Origin: Alphaproteobacteria bacterium
GTDB taxonomy: Bacteria; Pseudomonadota; Alphaproteobacteria; Ferrovibrionales; Ferrovibrionaceae
Reading direction: 5' to 3'
Length of the DNA stretch: 64,000 nucleotides
NCBI GenBank assembly: GCA_017307375.1
Contig: JAFKFH010000003.1
Location: 310,001-374,000, forward strand
Shown: positions 45,711 to 56,290 of the stretch, in pieces
Layout: every line of letters starts with the position of its first letter
Position numbering within the stretch: the first letter of the stretch is position 1
Made by a program: the position numbers and the translations under genes
Notes under the pieces: model-generated
Database searches by the model: none
Seen by the model: the letters and a program-made list of their open reading frames with translations, nothing else
What the model was told of the DNA's origin: nothing

Positions 45711-45955
45711 TGCCCGCCCTTGCCCGCCGCGGCGGTGAACTGGTTCCAGAACATCTTCTGCAATTGCTCGAAGCCGGCCATGCCGGCGGGCATCCAGGTC
45801 TTGATCAGCGTCTCGGGATCGGTCGCCTGCAGCGCCTGCAGCATGCGGGCCTCGATCTCGGCCATCACCTTTTCCTGCATCGGCTGCACGTCGGGCAGAC
45901 CGAAGAACACCCTTGCCTCGAGCGGCGTACAGTCAATATCGACCTTGACCTTCAT
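45707..45955 (-). CDS. DUF6489 protein
   Basis: 82 residues from the ATG at 45955. Begins [27 protein letters not shown], the recognisable start of an alphaproteobacterial small family of unknown function; the second half is a helical stretch ending in Ala/Gly. Upstream and overlapping the ferredoxin gene. Confidence 0.85.
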   Translation of the reverse strand: MKVKVDIDCTPLEARVFFGLPDVQPMQEKVMAEIEARMLQALQATDPETLIKTWMPAGMAGFEQLQKMFWNQFTAAAGKGGQ

Positions 45956-46063
45956 CGGCCTCTCGTCCCCGTCGCTGATCCCGCCCATAATCGGGCCCGG
46001 ATCATTCTCTATCATCTAGTGCGTCCGGCGCCTATCGCCAGCCCGACAACCGCAAGGCAAACC

Positions 46064-48106
46064 ATGCTCGATTTCGGCCGCAACAATCTCGATCGCGAAA
46101 CCAGCCCCTATCTGCTGCAGCATGCCGGCAACCCGGTGCACTGGCAGGGCTGGAGCGCCGAGGCGCTGGCCCATGCCAAGGCGGCCGACAAGCCGATCCT
46201 GCTGTCGGTCGGCTATGCCGCCTGCCACTGGTGCCATGTGATGGCGCATGAAAGCTTCGAGGCGCCCGAAACGGCGGCGGTGATGAACGACCTGTTCGTC
46301 AACATCAAGGTCGACCGGGAGGAGCGGCCCGACATCGACATGATCTACCAGCAGGCCCTGTCGCTGCTGGGCCAGCAGGGCGGCTGGCCGCTGACGATGT
46401 TCCTGACGCCGGCCGGCGAACCGTTCTGGGGTGGCACCTATTTTCCGCCGGAACCCCGCTGGGGCCGACCCGGCTTCGCCGACCTGCTGCGCCGCGTCGC
46501 CGAGGTCTTCCGCACCGAGCGGGCGACGACCGTCGAAAAGAACCGGCTGGCGCTGGGCGACGCGCTGGCCCGGCTGGGCCGGCCGCCGGAAGACGCGCCC
46601 GAGCCGGCCCTGGGTCCCCAGTTGCTCGATCAGGTCGCCGAACGCTTCGCCCGCGATGTCGATCCGGTCAATGGCGGGTTCGGCACGGCGCCGAAATTTC
46701 CCAACATCGCCAATCTCACCCTGCTGTGGCGCGCCTCGCTGCGGGCGGGGCGGCAGGATTTCGCCCGCGCGGTGCGCACCACCCTCGACCGGATGTGCCA
46801 GGGCGGCATCTACGATCACCTCGGTGGCGGGTTCAGCCGCTATTCGACCGACGAACGCTGGCTCGCCCCACATTTCGAGAAGATGCTCTACGACAACGCC
46901 GAACTCGTCGGCATCCTGGCCGAAGTCTGGGCCAAGACCGGCACCCGCCTCTACGAACAGCGCCTGCGCGAGACGGTTGCCTGGCTGCGCCGCGAGATGA
47001 TCGCCGAGGGCGGCGGTTTCGCCGCCACCGTCGATGCCGATTCGGAAGGCGAGGAAGGCCGTTTCTACGTCTGGACCGAAGCCGAGATCGACGAAATCCT
47101 CGGCGAAGAGGCCGGGCTGTTCAAGGCCACCTACGACGTCTCGCTGCGCGGCAACTGGGAAGGCAAGACCATCCTGAACCGGCTGGACCAGGCGACCCCT
47201 TTGTCCGAGGACGACGAAGCCCGCCTCCAACGCTGCCGGATGACCCTGCTTGCCCACCGCGACAAACGGGTCCGGCCGGGCTGGGACGACAAGGTGCTGG
47301 CAGACTGGAACGGCCTGATGATCGCAAGCCTCGCCCGCGCCGCCACGCTGTTCGCCGAGCCGACCTGGCTCGCCACCGCGATCGCGGCCTTCGATTTCGT
47401 GCGCGACCACATGCAGCCGGACGGCCGGCTGCGCCACAGCTTCCGCCAGGGTCAGGCCCGGCATGCCGCGCTGCTCGACGACTATGCCAACATGGCGCGC
47501 GCCGCCCTCGAGCTGCATGAGATCTCCGGCGAGATCGGCTATCGCCGCCAGGCCATGGCGTGGGTCGACATCCTCGACCGCCATTACTGGGATTCGGACC
47601 ATGGCGGTTATTTCCTGACGCCGGACGACGCCGAGGCGCTGATCACGCGGTCGCGCAGCGTCTACGACAACCCGAATCCATCCGGCAACGGCACGATGGT
47701 CCAGGTGCTGTCGCGGCTGTGGCGCCTGACCGGCGACGATCGCTACCGGGCACGGGCAGAAGCCATCATCGCCGCGTTCGCGACCGAGGTGTCAAGGAAT
47801 CTGTTCCCACTGGCGACGTTCCTGAACAATGTCGAGTTCCATCATGCGGCCGACGAGATCGCCATCGTCGGCCAGCGCACCGATCCGGCAACCGCCCGCC
47901 TGCTCGCCGTCGCCCTGAAGGACCCCTGGGCCAACCGCGTGATCAGCGTCGTCCCACCCGATGCGACCCTGCCGCCGACCCACCCGGCCTTCGGCAAGGG
48001 CCAGGCTGACGGGCGGCCGACGGCCTATCTGTGCCGCAACCAGGCCTGCTCGCTGCCGCTGACCGAACCGGCCGATCTGGCCCGCGCGATCCTCGGGGGC
48101 GAATGA
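46064..48106 (+). CDS. DUF255 thioredoxin-domain protein (YyaL/SSP411 family)
   Basis: 680 residues. N-terminal thioredoxin-like domain with [21 protein letters not shown] and the active-site-like [29 protein letters not shown], then an (alpha/alpha)6 barrel like cellobiose epimerases ([28 protein letters not shown]...). Function unclear despite wide conservation. Its stop overlaps the start of the next gene (ATGATG). Confidence 0.94.
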   Translation: MLDFGRNNLDRETSPYLLQHAGNPVHWQGWSAEALAHAKAADKPILLSVGYAACHWCHVMAHESFEAPETAAVMNDLFVNIKVDREERPDIDMIYQQALSLLGQQGGWPLTMFLTPAGEPFWGGTYFPPEPRWGRPGFADLLRRVAEVFRTERATTVEKNRLALGDALARLGRPPEDAPEPALGPQLLDQVAERFARDVDPVNGGFGTAPKFPNIANLTLLWRASLRAGRQDFARAVRTTLDRMCQGGIYDHLGGGFSRYSTDERWLAPHFEKMLYDNAELVGILAEVWAKTGTRLYEQRLRETVAWLRREMIAEGGGFAATVDADSEGEEGRFYVWTEAEIDEILGEEAGLFKATYDVSLRGNWEGKTILNRLDQATPLSEDDEARLQRCRMTLLAHRDKRVRPGWDDKVLADWNGLMIASLARAATLFAEPTWLATAIAAFDFVRDHMQPDGRLRHSFRQGQARHAALLDDYANMARAALELHEISGEIGYRRQAMAWVDILDRHYWDSDHGGYFLTPDDAEALITRSRSVYDNPNPSGNGTMVQVLSRLWRLTGDDRYRARAEAIIAAFATEVSRNLFPLATFLNNVEFHHAADEIAIVGQRTDPATARLLAVALKDPWANRVISVVPPDATLPPTHPAFGKGQADGRPTAYLCRNQACSLPLTEPADLARAILGGE

Positions 48107-48561
48107 TGCCGCAGCTTTCCTTCCTGTCGCCGCTCGGCGACATCACCGTCAGCGAAGAGGACGGCGTCATCGTCTCGCTCGACTGGGGGCGCGGCCCGCG
48201 CGAGTTCCAGGAACAGACCCCGCTGCTGCTCGAAGCCCGCGACCAGATCCACGGCTATTTCGATGGCCGGGTCCGGCGTTTCGCCCTGCCGCTGGCGCCG
48301 TTCGGCACCGAGTACGAGCGAGCGATCTGGACCATCCTGCAGGCAATACCCTTCGGCCACACCCGCAGCTACGGCGAGGTCGCCAAGGAAACCGGGTCGG
48401 TGGCCCGCGCCGTCGGCCGGGCCTGCGGCGCCAACCCGATCCCGATCATCATTCCCTGCCACCGGGTGCTTGCCGCCGGCGGCAAGCTCGGCGGTTTCTC
48501 CGGCTCCGGCGGCGTCGAATCGAAGGTCGCGCTGTTGCGGCTGGAAGGCGCCTTGCTTTAG
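48103..48561 (+). CDS. ogt: Methylated-DNA--protein-cysteine methyltransferase
   Basis: 152 residues. Suicide repair of O6-methylguanine: active site PCHRV (Cys), helix [18 protein letters not shown] and [24 protein letters not shown]. Short N-terminal domain, no Ada-type regulator part. Overlaps the DUF255 gene and is likely cotranscribed. Confidence 0.96.
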   Translation: MMPQLSFLSPLGDITVSEEDGVIVSLDWGRGPREFQEQTPLLLEARDQIHGYFDGRVRRFALPLAPFGTEYERAIWTILQAIPFGHTRSYGEVAKETGSVARAVGRACGANPIPIIIPCHRVLAAGGKLGGFSGSGGVESKVALLRLEGALL

Positions 48562-48619
48562 CCTCGGGCCCCGACATATCTCCGCCTTTCCAGAACATAA
48601 TCACAGAGGAAACACGACA

Positions 48620-49321
48620 ATGGCCTCGACCGAACTGTCGCTCACCGCTTTCGACGGCGGCGAATTCACCGGCTATCTGGCCCTGCCCCCCGCGGGCAAG
48701 GGTCCCGGCATCGTCGTGCTGCAGGAAATCTTCGGCGTGAACGCGGTGATGCGCGAAGTCTGCGACGAGCTGGCGGCACAGGGATACGTGGCGCTCTGCC
48801 CCGACCTGTTCTGGCGCCAGGAACCGGGCATCCAGATCACCGACAAGACCGACGCGGAGTGGAAGCGCGCCTTCGAGCTGTTCCAGGGCTTCGACATCAA
48901 TACCGGCATGATGGACGTCTCCCATGCCATCGACGCGCTGCGCCGGCATGACGCCTGCACCGGCAAGGTCGGCACCGTCGGCTATTGCCTGGGCGGGCGG
49001 CTTGCCTATCTCGCCGCGACCCGTACCACCACCGATGCGTCGGTCGGCTATTACGGCGTCTACATCCAGGACCATCTCGACGAGGCGCGCAACATCAAGA
49101 ACCCGCTGATGCTGCACGTCGCCGAGGCCGACGAATTCGTGCCGCCGGAGGCGCAGGCCAAGATCAAGGAAGGCCTGGCCGGCAATCCGCTGGTCACGGT
49201 GCACAGCTATGCCGGTCGCGACCACGCTTTTGCCCGCGTCGGCGGCAAGCATTACGATGCTGCGGCGGCCAAGCTGGCCAACGACCGTACCGCGGCATTC
49301 TTCAAGCAGCATCTGGGCTGA
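48620..49321 (+). CDS. Dienelactone hydrolase family protein
   Basis: 233 residues. Alpha/beta hydrolase with Cys nucleophile in VGYCLGGRLAY, the Glu of VLQEIFGVN, Asp in AEADEFVPPEA and His in GRDHAFAR: the full Cys-His-Asp triad of dienelactone hydrolases. ATG after AGAGGAA. Probably a lactone or ester hydrolase; no catechol pathway is nearby. A quinone oxidoreductase follows 8 bases on. Confidence 0.93.
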   Translation: MASTELSLTAFDGGEFTGYLALPPAGKGPGIVVLQEIFGVNAVMREVCDELAAQGYVALCPDLFWRQEPGIQITDKTDAEWKRAFELFQGFDINTGMMDVSHAIDALRRHDACTGKVGTVGYCLGGRLAYLAATRTTTDASVGYYGVYIQDHLDEARNIKNPLMLHVAEADEFVPPEAQAKIKEGLAGNPLVTVHSYAGRDHAFARVGGKHYDAAAAKLANDRTAAFFKQHLG

Positions 49322-49328
49322 TCGCGCC

Positions 49329-50306
49329 ATGACACGCGCCATCCGCTTCAACAAGCCCGGCGGGGTCGAAGTCCTCTCCTGGGACGAGGTCGAGGTCGGC
49401 AACCCCGGCCCCGGCCAGGTCCGGCTGCGCCACACCGCGATCGGGCTGAACTTCATCGACATCTACTATCGCTCGGGCCTCTACCCGATCGCCACCTGGC
49501 CCTCGGGCCTCGGCATGGAGGCCGCCGGGGTGGTCGAACAGGTCGGCGACGACGTCACCGACCTGCGGCCCGGCGATCGCGTGGCCTATGCCGCCGGTCC
49601 GCTCGGCGCCTATTCGGAAGCCCGGCTGATGGCCGCCGACAAGCTGGTAAAGCTGCCCGATGCAATCGACGACCGCACGGCCGCGGCGATGATGCTGAAG
49701 GGCATGACCGCCGAATACCTGCTGCGCCGGACCTATCCGGTGAAGGCCGGCGACACGATCCTGGTCCACGCCGCCGCCGGCGGCGTCGGCCTGATCCTGT
49801 GCCAGTGGGCCAAGCATCTCGGTGCCACCGTCATCGGCACCGTCGGCGACGGCGCCAAGGCCGCGCTGGCCCGGGCCAATGGCTGCGACCATCCGATCAT
49901 CTACACCTCGGAGGATTTTCCGGCCAAGGTCCGCGAACTGACCGGCGGGGTCGGGGTGCCGGTGGTCTACGATTCGATCGGCAAGGATACCTATGCCGGT
50001 TCGCTCGACTGCCTGCGGCCGCGCGGCATGATGGTGTCGTTCGGCAATGCCTCCGGCCCGACCGGGCCGATCGACCCGCTGCAGCTCTCTGCCAAGGGAT
50101 CGCTCTATCTCACCCGCCCGACACTGATGAGCTACACCGCCACCCGCGCCGACCTGGAGGAAAGCGCCAACGCGCTGTTCGCCGTGGTCGCCTCGGGCGC
50201 GGTCAAGCTGTCGGTCAATCAGACCTACCCGTTGGCGGAAGCCGGCCGGGCCCAGACCGACCTGGCCGGCCGCAAGACCACCGGGTCGACCGTCCTGCTG
50301 CCCTGA
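49329..50306 (+). CDS. Quinone oxidoreductase (zinc-free MDR family)
   Basis: 325 residues. NADPH:quinone reductase, QorA-like: GHADR-type catalytic residues in LNFIDIYYRSGLYP, GMEAAGVVEQVG, NADPH loop VHAAAGGVGLILCQWAKHLGA and the usual IGKDTYAGSLDCLRPRGMMVSFG. No structural zinc Cys. 8 bases behind the dienelactone hydrolase gene, likely same transcript. Confidence 0.95.
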   Translation: MTRAIRFNKPGGVEVLSWDEVEVGNPGPGQVRLRHTAIGLNFIDIYYRSGLYPIATWPSGLGMEAAGVVEQVGDDVTDLRPGDRVAYAAGPLGAYSEARLMAADKLVKLPDAIDDRTAAAMMLKGMTAEYLLRRTYPVKAGDTILVHAAAGGVGLILCQWAKHLGATVIGTVGDGAKAALARANGCDHPIIYTSEDFPAKVRELTGGVGVPVVYDSIGKDTYAGSLDCLRPRGMMVSFGNASGPTGPIDPLQLSAKGSLYLTRPTLMSYTATRADLEESANALFAVVASGAVKLSVNQTYPLAEAGRAQTDLAGRKTTGSTVLLP

Positions 50307-50343
50307 CGTCCGCGCGTGGAGGTCGTCGTGATGGCGGCGACCT

Positions 50344-51204
50344 CTATCGCTGCAGCTGCCTGAGCGAATCCCGAAGCGCGTCACCCATGGCAACCCCGGG
50401 CAACGTCCTCGCCCGGCCCCCGGCCACCAGCGCGATCGTCGAATGGCCGAGATCAGGCAAGCCTTCGCGCCGCCCCAGCACCCTCAGACCCGGTCTGAGG
50501 CTTTCATAGCCGAGCACGGCGACACCCAGGCCCGCCTCGACCGCGGCCAGCAGGCCGAGCAGGCTGCCCGAGGTGAAGACCGGCACCACCTGCCGCCCTG
50601 CCCGCTGCAAGGCCGAGACCGCCAGTGCCCGCATGCCGCAGGGCGGCGCCAGCGCGACGAGTTTCGCCGGCCCCCCGGGATCGGGCCGAAACCCCTCGCC
50701 GGCTACCCAGAGCAGCGGTTCATGCAGCAGGACCTCGCCCGGCGCATCGTTCGACCCCTGCCGCACCACCGCGAGATCCAGCCCGCCATCGTCGAGACGC
50801 CGGCGGAGGGTGGCGGAAATTCCGGCCTCGACCGTCAGTGCCACATTGGGATGCATGGCGGCAAACCGCGCCAGGATGGCCGGCAGATGGCGCGGCACGA
50901 AGTATTCGGTCACGCCCAGGCGCAACGCACCCGTCAGCGGCGGCCGGCTGACCACCGCCACCGCCTCGTCGTTCAGCTCGAGCAGCCGGCGGGCATAGCC
51001 GAGCAGTGCCTCGCCGTCGCGGGTCAGGCTCAGCCGGCGTGGCGTCCGCTCGAACAGCCGCTTGCCCAGCCGTTCCTCCAATTTGCGGATCTGAATCGAG
51101 ATCGCCGATTGCGACCGCGCCACGCGCTCGCCACCGGCGGTGAAGCCGCCGGCATCAGCGACGGCCACAAAACTGCGCAGGATGTCGGTATCGAGGTTCA
51201 GCAT
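50344..51204 (-). CDS. LysR-family transcriptional regulator
   Basis: 286 residues from the ATG at 51204. LysR HTH LRSFVAVADAGGFTAGGERVARSQSAISIQIRKLEERLGKRLFER, then the two-lobed effector domain. Divergent from the tautomerase gene 100 bases away, with a dyad ACAAT-N7-ATTGT between them, so the tautomerase is the probable target. Confidence 0.93.
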   Translation of the reverse strand: MLNLDTDILRSFVAVADAGGFTAGGERVARSQSAISIQIRKLEERLGKRLFERTPRRLSLTRDGEALLGYARRLLELNDEAVAVVSRPPLTGALRLGVTEYFVPRHLPAILARFAAMHPNVALTVEAGISATLRRRLDDGGLDLAVVRQGSNDAPGEVLLHEPLLWVAGEGFRPDPGGPAKLVALAPPCGMRALAVSALQRAGRQVVPVFTSGSLLGLLAAVEAGLGVAVLGYESLRPGLRVLGRREGLPDLGHSTIALVAGGRARTLPGVAMGDALRDSLRQLQR

Positions 51205-51220
51205 CGATCCATGATAAAAC

Positions 51221-51237
51221 ACAATCATTGAAATTGT
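51221..51237. promoter_or_regulatory. Candidate LysR operator
   Basis: Inverted repeat ACAAT-CATTGAA-ATTGT in an unusually AT-rich stretch between the LysR gene and the divergent tautomerase gene. Size and placement fit a LysR binding site. Confidence 0.5.
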
Positions 51238-51304
51238 TTCTATGCGATTCCGTGATGATCGGCGCGGCCGGTATCCTGGCGTCATCCAAGCAGGAGACAC
51301 CGCC

Positions 51305-51703
51305 ATGCCGATCCTCAACGTCACCCTTTCCAGCGCCCCCGATGCCGCCCTGTCGGCCGCGGTCGCGGGGGAGCTGTCGCGGCTGACCGCCGCCTTGCTC
51401 GGCAAGAATCCGCAAGTCACGGCGGTCGCCGTCGGCCATGTCGATCCGGCGCACTGGTTCGTCGCCGGCCAGCGCCTCAGCGAAATCGGCAAGGCGAGCT
51501 TCTTCCTCGACACCCGCATCACCGACGGAACCAATACCAAGGACGAGAAAGCCGCCTATGTCGCCGCGGTGTTCGAGGCCATGGCCCGGTTGCTCGGGCC
51601 GATCCACGAAGAATCCTACGTCCATGTCCACGACGTGCGCGGCGACGCCTACGGCTATGGCGGCAAGACCCAGGACTACCGCTACATCGCGGCGAAGGTC
51701 TGA
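51305..51703 (+). CDS. Tautomerase-superfamily protein (4-OT-like)
   Basis: 132 residues. Begins MPILNVTLS, giving the catalytic Pro1 after Met removal. Longer than classical 4-oxalocrotonate tautomerase (62) and in the size of MIF-like or fused forms; the second half has TDGTNTKDEKAAYVAAVFEAMARLLG and a YVHVHDVRGDAYGYGG tail. Possibly an isomerase or dehalogenase. Controlled by the divergent LysR gene, by inference. Confidence 0.9.
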   Translation: MPILNVTLSSAPDAALSAAVAGELSRLTAALLGKNPQVTAVAVGHVDPAHWFVAGQRLSEIGKASFFLDTRITDGTNTKDEKAAYVAAVFEAMARLLGPIHEESYVHVHDVRGDAYGYGGKTQDYRYIAAKV

Positions 51704-51711
51704 AACGAAGC

Positions 51712-51735
51712 GGGGCCCCTTCTTGAAGGGGCCCC
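51712..51735. terminator. Hairpin between convergent tautomerase and rho genes
   Basis: GGGGCCCCTT-CTTG-AAGGGGCCCC, a perfect 10-bp stem with 4-base loop. No T-tract; likely acts in both directions or as an RNA end-stabiliser. Confidence 0.65.
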
Positions 51736-51742
51736 GGACAGG

Positions 51743-52999
<1,257 letters not shown>

Positions 53000-53176
53000 G
53001 GGGACTTTGCCCTAGCGGTGCTGGGTTCTGGCCACCAACCCGGCAGCATGGCCAGGGTTGCATGGTCTATGGGGAGAGGATCTGCGAACGGGGTCGCTAC
53101 AAAGGAGACTTGGCAGCGGTCGCCGATATCTTGGGACGGGACGGACTGTGCTGAACGCAGGGTCCGCTTGACGAGC

Positions 53177-53221
53177 TATATAACAGCCCGGCGCATCGAT
53201 GCAAGCCCCGGATGCGCCGGG
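53177..53221 (-). promoter_or_regulatory. Probable rho promoter overlapped by a hairpin after hemJ
   Basis: Minus strand TTGCAT (53204-53199), 16-bp spacer, TATATA (53182-53177). The -35 lies in the loop of a perfect inverted repeat CCCGGCGCAT-N15-ATGCGCCGGG (53187-53196 / 53212-53221) that starts 15 bases after the hemJ stop. It may terminate or end-protect hemJ mRNA. The remainder of 53000-53176 is the rho leader; nothing else was recognised. Confidence 0.5.
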
Positions 53222-53235
53222 TCGTGTCGCTCCGT

Positions 53236-53670
53236 TCAGAACGGCTTGACGATCACGAGGATGACGATGCCGAGCATCAGCACGGTCGGTACCTCGTTGA
53301 CGATCCGATAGAATTTGGCCGAATGGACGTTCTGGTCGCGCTCGAACTGGCGGCGCCAGCGCGACAGGAAACCGTGCGCCGCGGTCATCAGGATGACCAG
53401 GGTCAATTTCGCGTGAAACCAGCCTTCGCGAAACCAGCCGGCATCGACCGCCAGATAGGCACCGGTCAGGAAGGCGACGATCATCGCAGGGTTGATGATG
53501 CCGCGCAGCAGGCGGCGCTCCATCACCTTGAAGGTTTCGGACTGGCGCGATCCCGGCTCGGCCTCGGCGTGATAGACGAACAGCCGCGGCAGGTAGAGCA
53601 TGCCGGCCATCCAGGCGATGATCGCGACGACGTGCAGCGACTTGATCCAGAGATACAGCATCGCCGTCAC
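53236..53670 (-). CDS. hemJ: Protoporphyrinogen IX oxidase HemJ
   Basis: 144 residues, four TM helices. Conserved His in LWIKSLHVVAIIAWMAGMLYLPRLFVYH and the Lys in WFHAKLTLVILM. Oxidises protoporphyrinogen to protoporphyrin just before HemH. Overlaps hemH by 4 bases. Confidence 0.95.
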   Translation of the reverse strand: MTAMLYLWIKSLHVVAIIAWMAGMLYLPRLFVYHAEAEPGSRQSETFKVMERRLLRGIINPAMIVAFLTGAYLAVDAGWFREGWFHAKLTLVILMTAAHGFLSRWRRQFERDQNVHSAKFYRIVNEVPTVLMLGIVILVIVKPF

Positions 53671-54722
53671 AAGCCTTTCTCGGCCATCGCGCAGCGGCGG
53701 CAGGTGCCCGGGCAGATCCGGCCGCCTTCACCCGAAATCATGTCGCTGACCGCACTGCCGCAGGCATCGCGTACCAGCCGCGCCAGGCCCTCGATGAACT
53801 CTGGTTCGGTGCCGACCGCCGGCACCCGGACATAGGCCGGGACGCCGGCGGCTTCGGCCTTGGCGCGATAGTCGATGTCGAGCTCGAACAGCGTCTCGGA
53901 ATGTTCGGACACGAAGGCGATCGGCACCACGACCGCAGGAAGCTTGTCGCTGCCGCAGCGATGGATCTCATGCTCGGTATCGGGGCCCAGCCATTCCAGC
54001 CTTCCGACCTTGCTCTGATAGCAGACGACATAGTCTTCGGCCGCGATGCCCGCCGCCTTGGCGATGGCGCCGGCCGTCGTCTCGACATGCACCTGGTAGG
54101 GGTCGCCGTCGTCGACCACCCGCTTGGGCAGGCCGTGGGCCGAGAACAGCACGCGCGGCCTGCGATCGGGCGCCAGCGCGTGCGCCTCGGCCAGCCCCGC
54201 CATGACCAGCCGCGCCTGGGCGGCGATGAACCCTTCCTCGCGCGGGTAGCAGCAGACCGCGACGGTCGGCTTGTTCAGGCCGATCGCGCGGGCGGCCCGA
54301 TGCCAGTCCTTCAGCGACGAGGCCGAGGTCGTCGTCGAGTACTGCGGGTAGAGCGGCAGCAGGACGATTCGATCGGGGTCGAAGCGCTTGACCGCCTGGG
54401 CGGCCTCGTCGGCGAACGGATGCCAGTAGCGCATCGCCACCGCCACCTCGATCCGGCCGAGGTCGCCCAGCGCTGCCTTCAGCGCCTGGCCCTGGGCCTG
54501 GGTCAGCGGCACCAGCGGCGACCCGCCGCCGATCGAGGCATACATCTCCCGCGACAGCGGTGCCCGACGGCGCGAGATGAACTTGGCCAGCGCCCAGCGA
54601 AACGGGTTGGGCAGACGGATGATCGCCGGATCCAGGAACAGGTTGTAGAGGAACGGTTCGACCGCCGACAGCCGGTCGGGACCGCCGAGATTGAACAGGA
54701 CGACCGCGGTACCGCCGCTCAT
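53667..54722 (-). CDS. hemH: Ferrochelatase
   Basis: 351 residues. Inserts Fe(II) into protoporphyrin: FNLGGPDRLSAVEPFLYNLF, LFSAHGLPKRVV (metal-binding His) and SEHSETLFELDIDY (catalytic acidic/His). The C-terminal CPGTCRRC, with a further Cys in RDACGSA just upstream, looks like a [2Fe-2S] cluster site, as known in Caulobacter ferrochelatase. Overlaps DUF2889 and hemJ genes. Confidence 0.97.
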   Translation of the reverse strand: MSGGTAVVLFNLGGPDRLSAVEPFLYNLFLDPAIIRLPNPFRWALAKFISRRRAPLSREMYASIGGGSPLVPLTQAQGQALKAALGDLGRIEVAVAMRYWHPFADEAAQAVKRFDPDRIVLLPLYPQYSTTTSASSLKDWHRAARAIGLNKPTVAVCCYPREEGFIAAQARLVMAGLAEAHALAPDRRPRVLFSAHGLPKRVVDDGDPYQVHVETTAGAIAKAAGIAAEDYVVCYQSKVGRLEWLGPDTEHEIHRCGSDKLPAVVVPIAFVSEHSETLFELDIDYRAKAEAAGVPAYVRVPAVGTEPEFIEGLARLVRDACGSAVSDMISGEGGRICPGTCRRCAMAEKGL

Positions 54723-55258
54723 GTCTCAGTCCCCGTGTAGAATTGCGGCAGCAACGCCTTGGTGACCGGACCGTCCGAGGCCCAGGCATGGCAGCCGTCG
54801 AGTTGGAAGGGCTTCTTGCCCGGATCGATGTCTTCCCATTCCGCGACGGTCTGGAACGCCACGGTGGCGATCGGCATCAACAGCTCGACCAGATGGGTGC
54901 AGCCTTCGGTCCCGCCCAGCCGCTGGGCAACGTTGCGCCGCCACCCTGCCCCGATGGTCAGCCCGATCAGCCGCTTGAAGTTCGGCGCCACGGCGCCGCA
55001 ATGGCTGTAGGGCGCGACCTCGGTCACCGCTTCGACGTCGTGGACCTTCATCGTCTTGTCGATGGTGACCCGCATGACCATGTGGTGGATCGGCTGGCCG
55101 GCGGCGACCTTGCCCCCCATCATCTCGACGAAGGTATAGGCCTTGGTATCGATGATCCGGGCCTCGATGTCATAAAGTCCGTCATGGCGGCGATAGCCGT
55201 CGAGGGCGATGCGCCGCTGGTGGCGCAATTCCCGTTCGACCGGTGGCGACAGCGGCAT
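54719..55258 (-). CDS. DUF2889 protein
   Basis: 179 residues, a family of unknown function in proteobacteria. Conserved pieces: RRIALDGYRRHDGLYDIEARIIDTK, CGAVAPNFKRLIGLTIGAGWR and the EGCTHLVELLMPIATVAFQT block with Cys and His. Sandwiched between hemE and hemH with a 4-base overlap into hemH, suggesting a role linked to heme or simply shared expression. Confidence 0.9.
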   Translation of the reverse strand: MPLSPPVERELRHQRRIALDGYRRHDGLYDIEARIIDTKAYTFVEMMGGKVAAGQPIHHMVMRVTIDKTMKVHDVEAVTEVAPYSHCGAVAPNFKRLIGLTIGAGWRRNVAQRLGGTEGCTHLVELLMPIATVAFQTVAEWEDIDPGKKPFQLDGCHAWASDGPVTKALLPQFYTGTET

Positions 55259-55261
55259 CGC

Positions 55262-56290
55262 TCAGGCCCGCCTAATGCGGTCGACCAGGGCCGCGACGTG
55301 GTCCGGCGGGGTTTCCGGCACGATGCCGTGGCCCAGGTTGAAGATGTAGCGATGCGGACCCAGGGTTGCGAGGCAGCGATCGATCTGGGCGGCCATCGCG
55401 TCGCCGCCGACGACCAGCAGCCGGGGATCGAGATTGCCCTGCAACGCCGCTTCGGGCGCCAGCGTCCTTGCCGCCCAGTCGAGCGGCACGCCGGTGTCGA
55501 GCGAGATGCCGGCCACGCCGGTGGCCGCGGCATAACCCTGGTAGCCGCCGCCGGCCGCGCGTGGAAAGCCGATCACCGGCACGGCCGGATGGCGCTGCTT
55601 CAGCGCCCCGACGATCCGTGCCACCGGGGCCACGCACCAGGCCTGGAAGGCGAAATCGGGCAGGCCACCGGCCCAGCTGTCGAACAGCTGGACGACTTCG
55701 GCCCCGGCCTCGATCTGCCTTGACAGATAATCGATCGTCGCCGCGGTCACGATGTCGATCAGCCGCGCGAAACCGGTGGGATCGCGATAGGCCCAGGCCT
55801 TGACGATTTCATGGTCGGTGCCGCCTCGCCCCTCGACCATGTAGGTCGCGACGGTCCAGGGGGCTCCGGCGAAACCGATCAGTGCGGTCTCGGCGGGCAG
55901 TTCGGCCCGCAGCCGGCGCACGGTCTCGTAGACCGGTGCCAGATGGGCATGGATGTCGCGCTGCCCGAGGCGGTCGAGGTCGGCCCCGTCGCGCACCGGC
56001 GCCAGTACCGGTCCCTCACCTTCCTTGAATGCCACTTGCTGGCCCAGCGCATCCGGCACCAGCAGGATGTCCGCGAACAGGATCGCGGCGTCGAAGCCGT
56101 AGCGCCGGATCGGCTGCAACGTCACCTCGACGGCATGGTCGGGGGTGTAGCACAGGTCGAGGAAGCCTTTCGCCTTGGCCCGGACCGCCCGGTATTCCGG
56201 CAGATAGCGGCCGGCCTGGCGCATCAGCCATACGGGCGGCGGCCAGACCGTTTCCCCGTTCAGGACGCGGGTGAGTTTTCTGGTGGTCAC
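55262..56290 (-). CDS. hemE: Uroporphyrinogen decarboxylase
   Basis: 342 residues from a GTG at 56290, chosen because GGAG lies 8 bases upstream and the length then fits the family; the frame stays open further upstream into the origin region. Motifs: PPVWLMRQAGRYLPEYR, ILFADILLVPDALG, GFAGAPWTVATYM, GFPRAAGGG. Its 5' side abuts oriC, as in Caulobacter. Confidence 0.96.
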   Translation of the reverse strand: MTTRKLTRVLNGETVWPPPVWLMRQAGRYLPEYRAVRAKAKGFLDLCYTPDHAVEVTLQPIRRYGFDAAILFADILLVPDALGQQVAFKEGEGPVLAPVRDGADLDRLGQRDIHAHLAPVYETVRRLRAELPAETALIGFAGAPWTVATYMVEGRGGTDHEIVKAWAYRDPTGFARLIDIVTAATIDYLSRQIEAGAEVVQLFDSWAGGLPDFAFQAWCVAPVARIVGALKQRHPAVPVIGFPRAAGGGYQGYAAATGVAGISLDTGVPLDWAARTLAPEAALQGNLDPRLLVVGGDAMAAQIDRCLATLGPHRYIFNLGHGIVPETPPDHVAALVDRIRRA

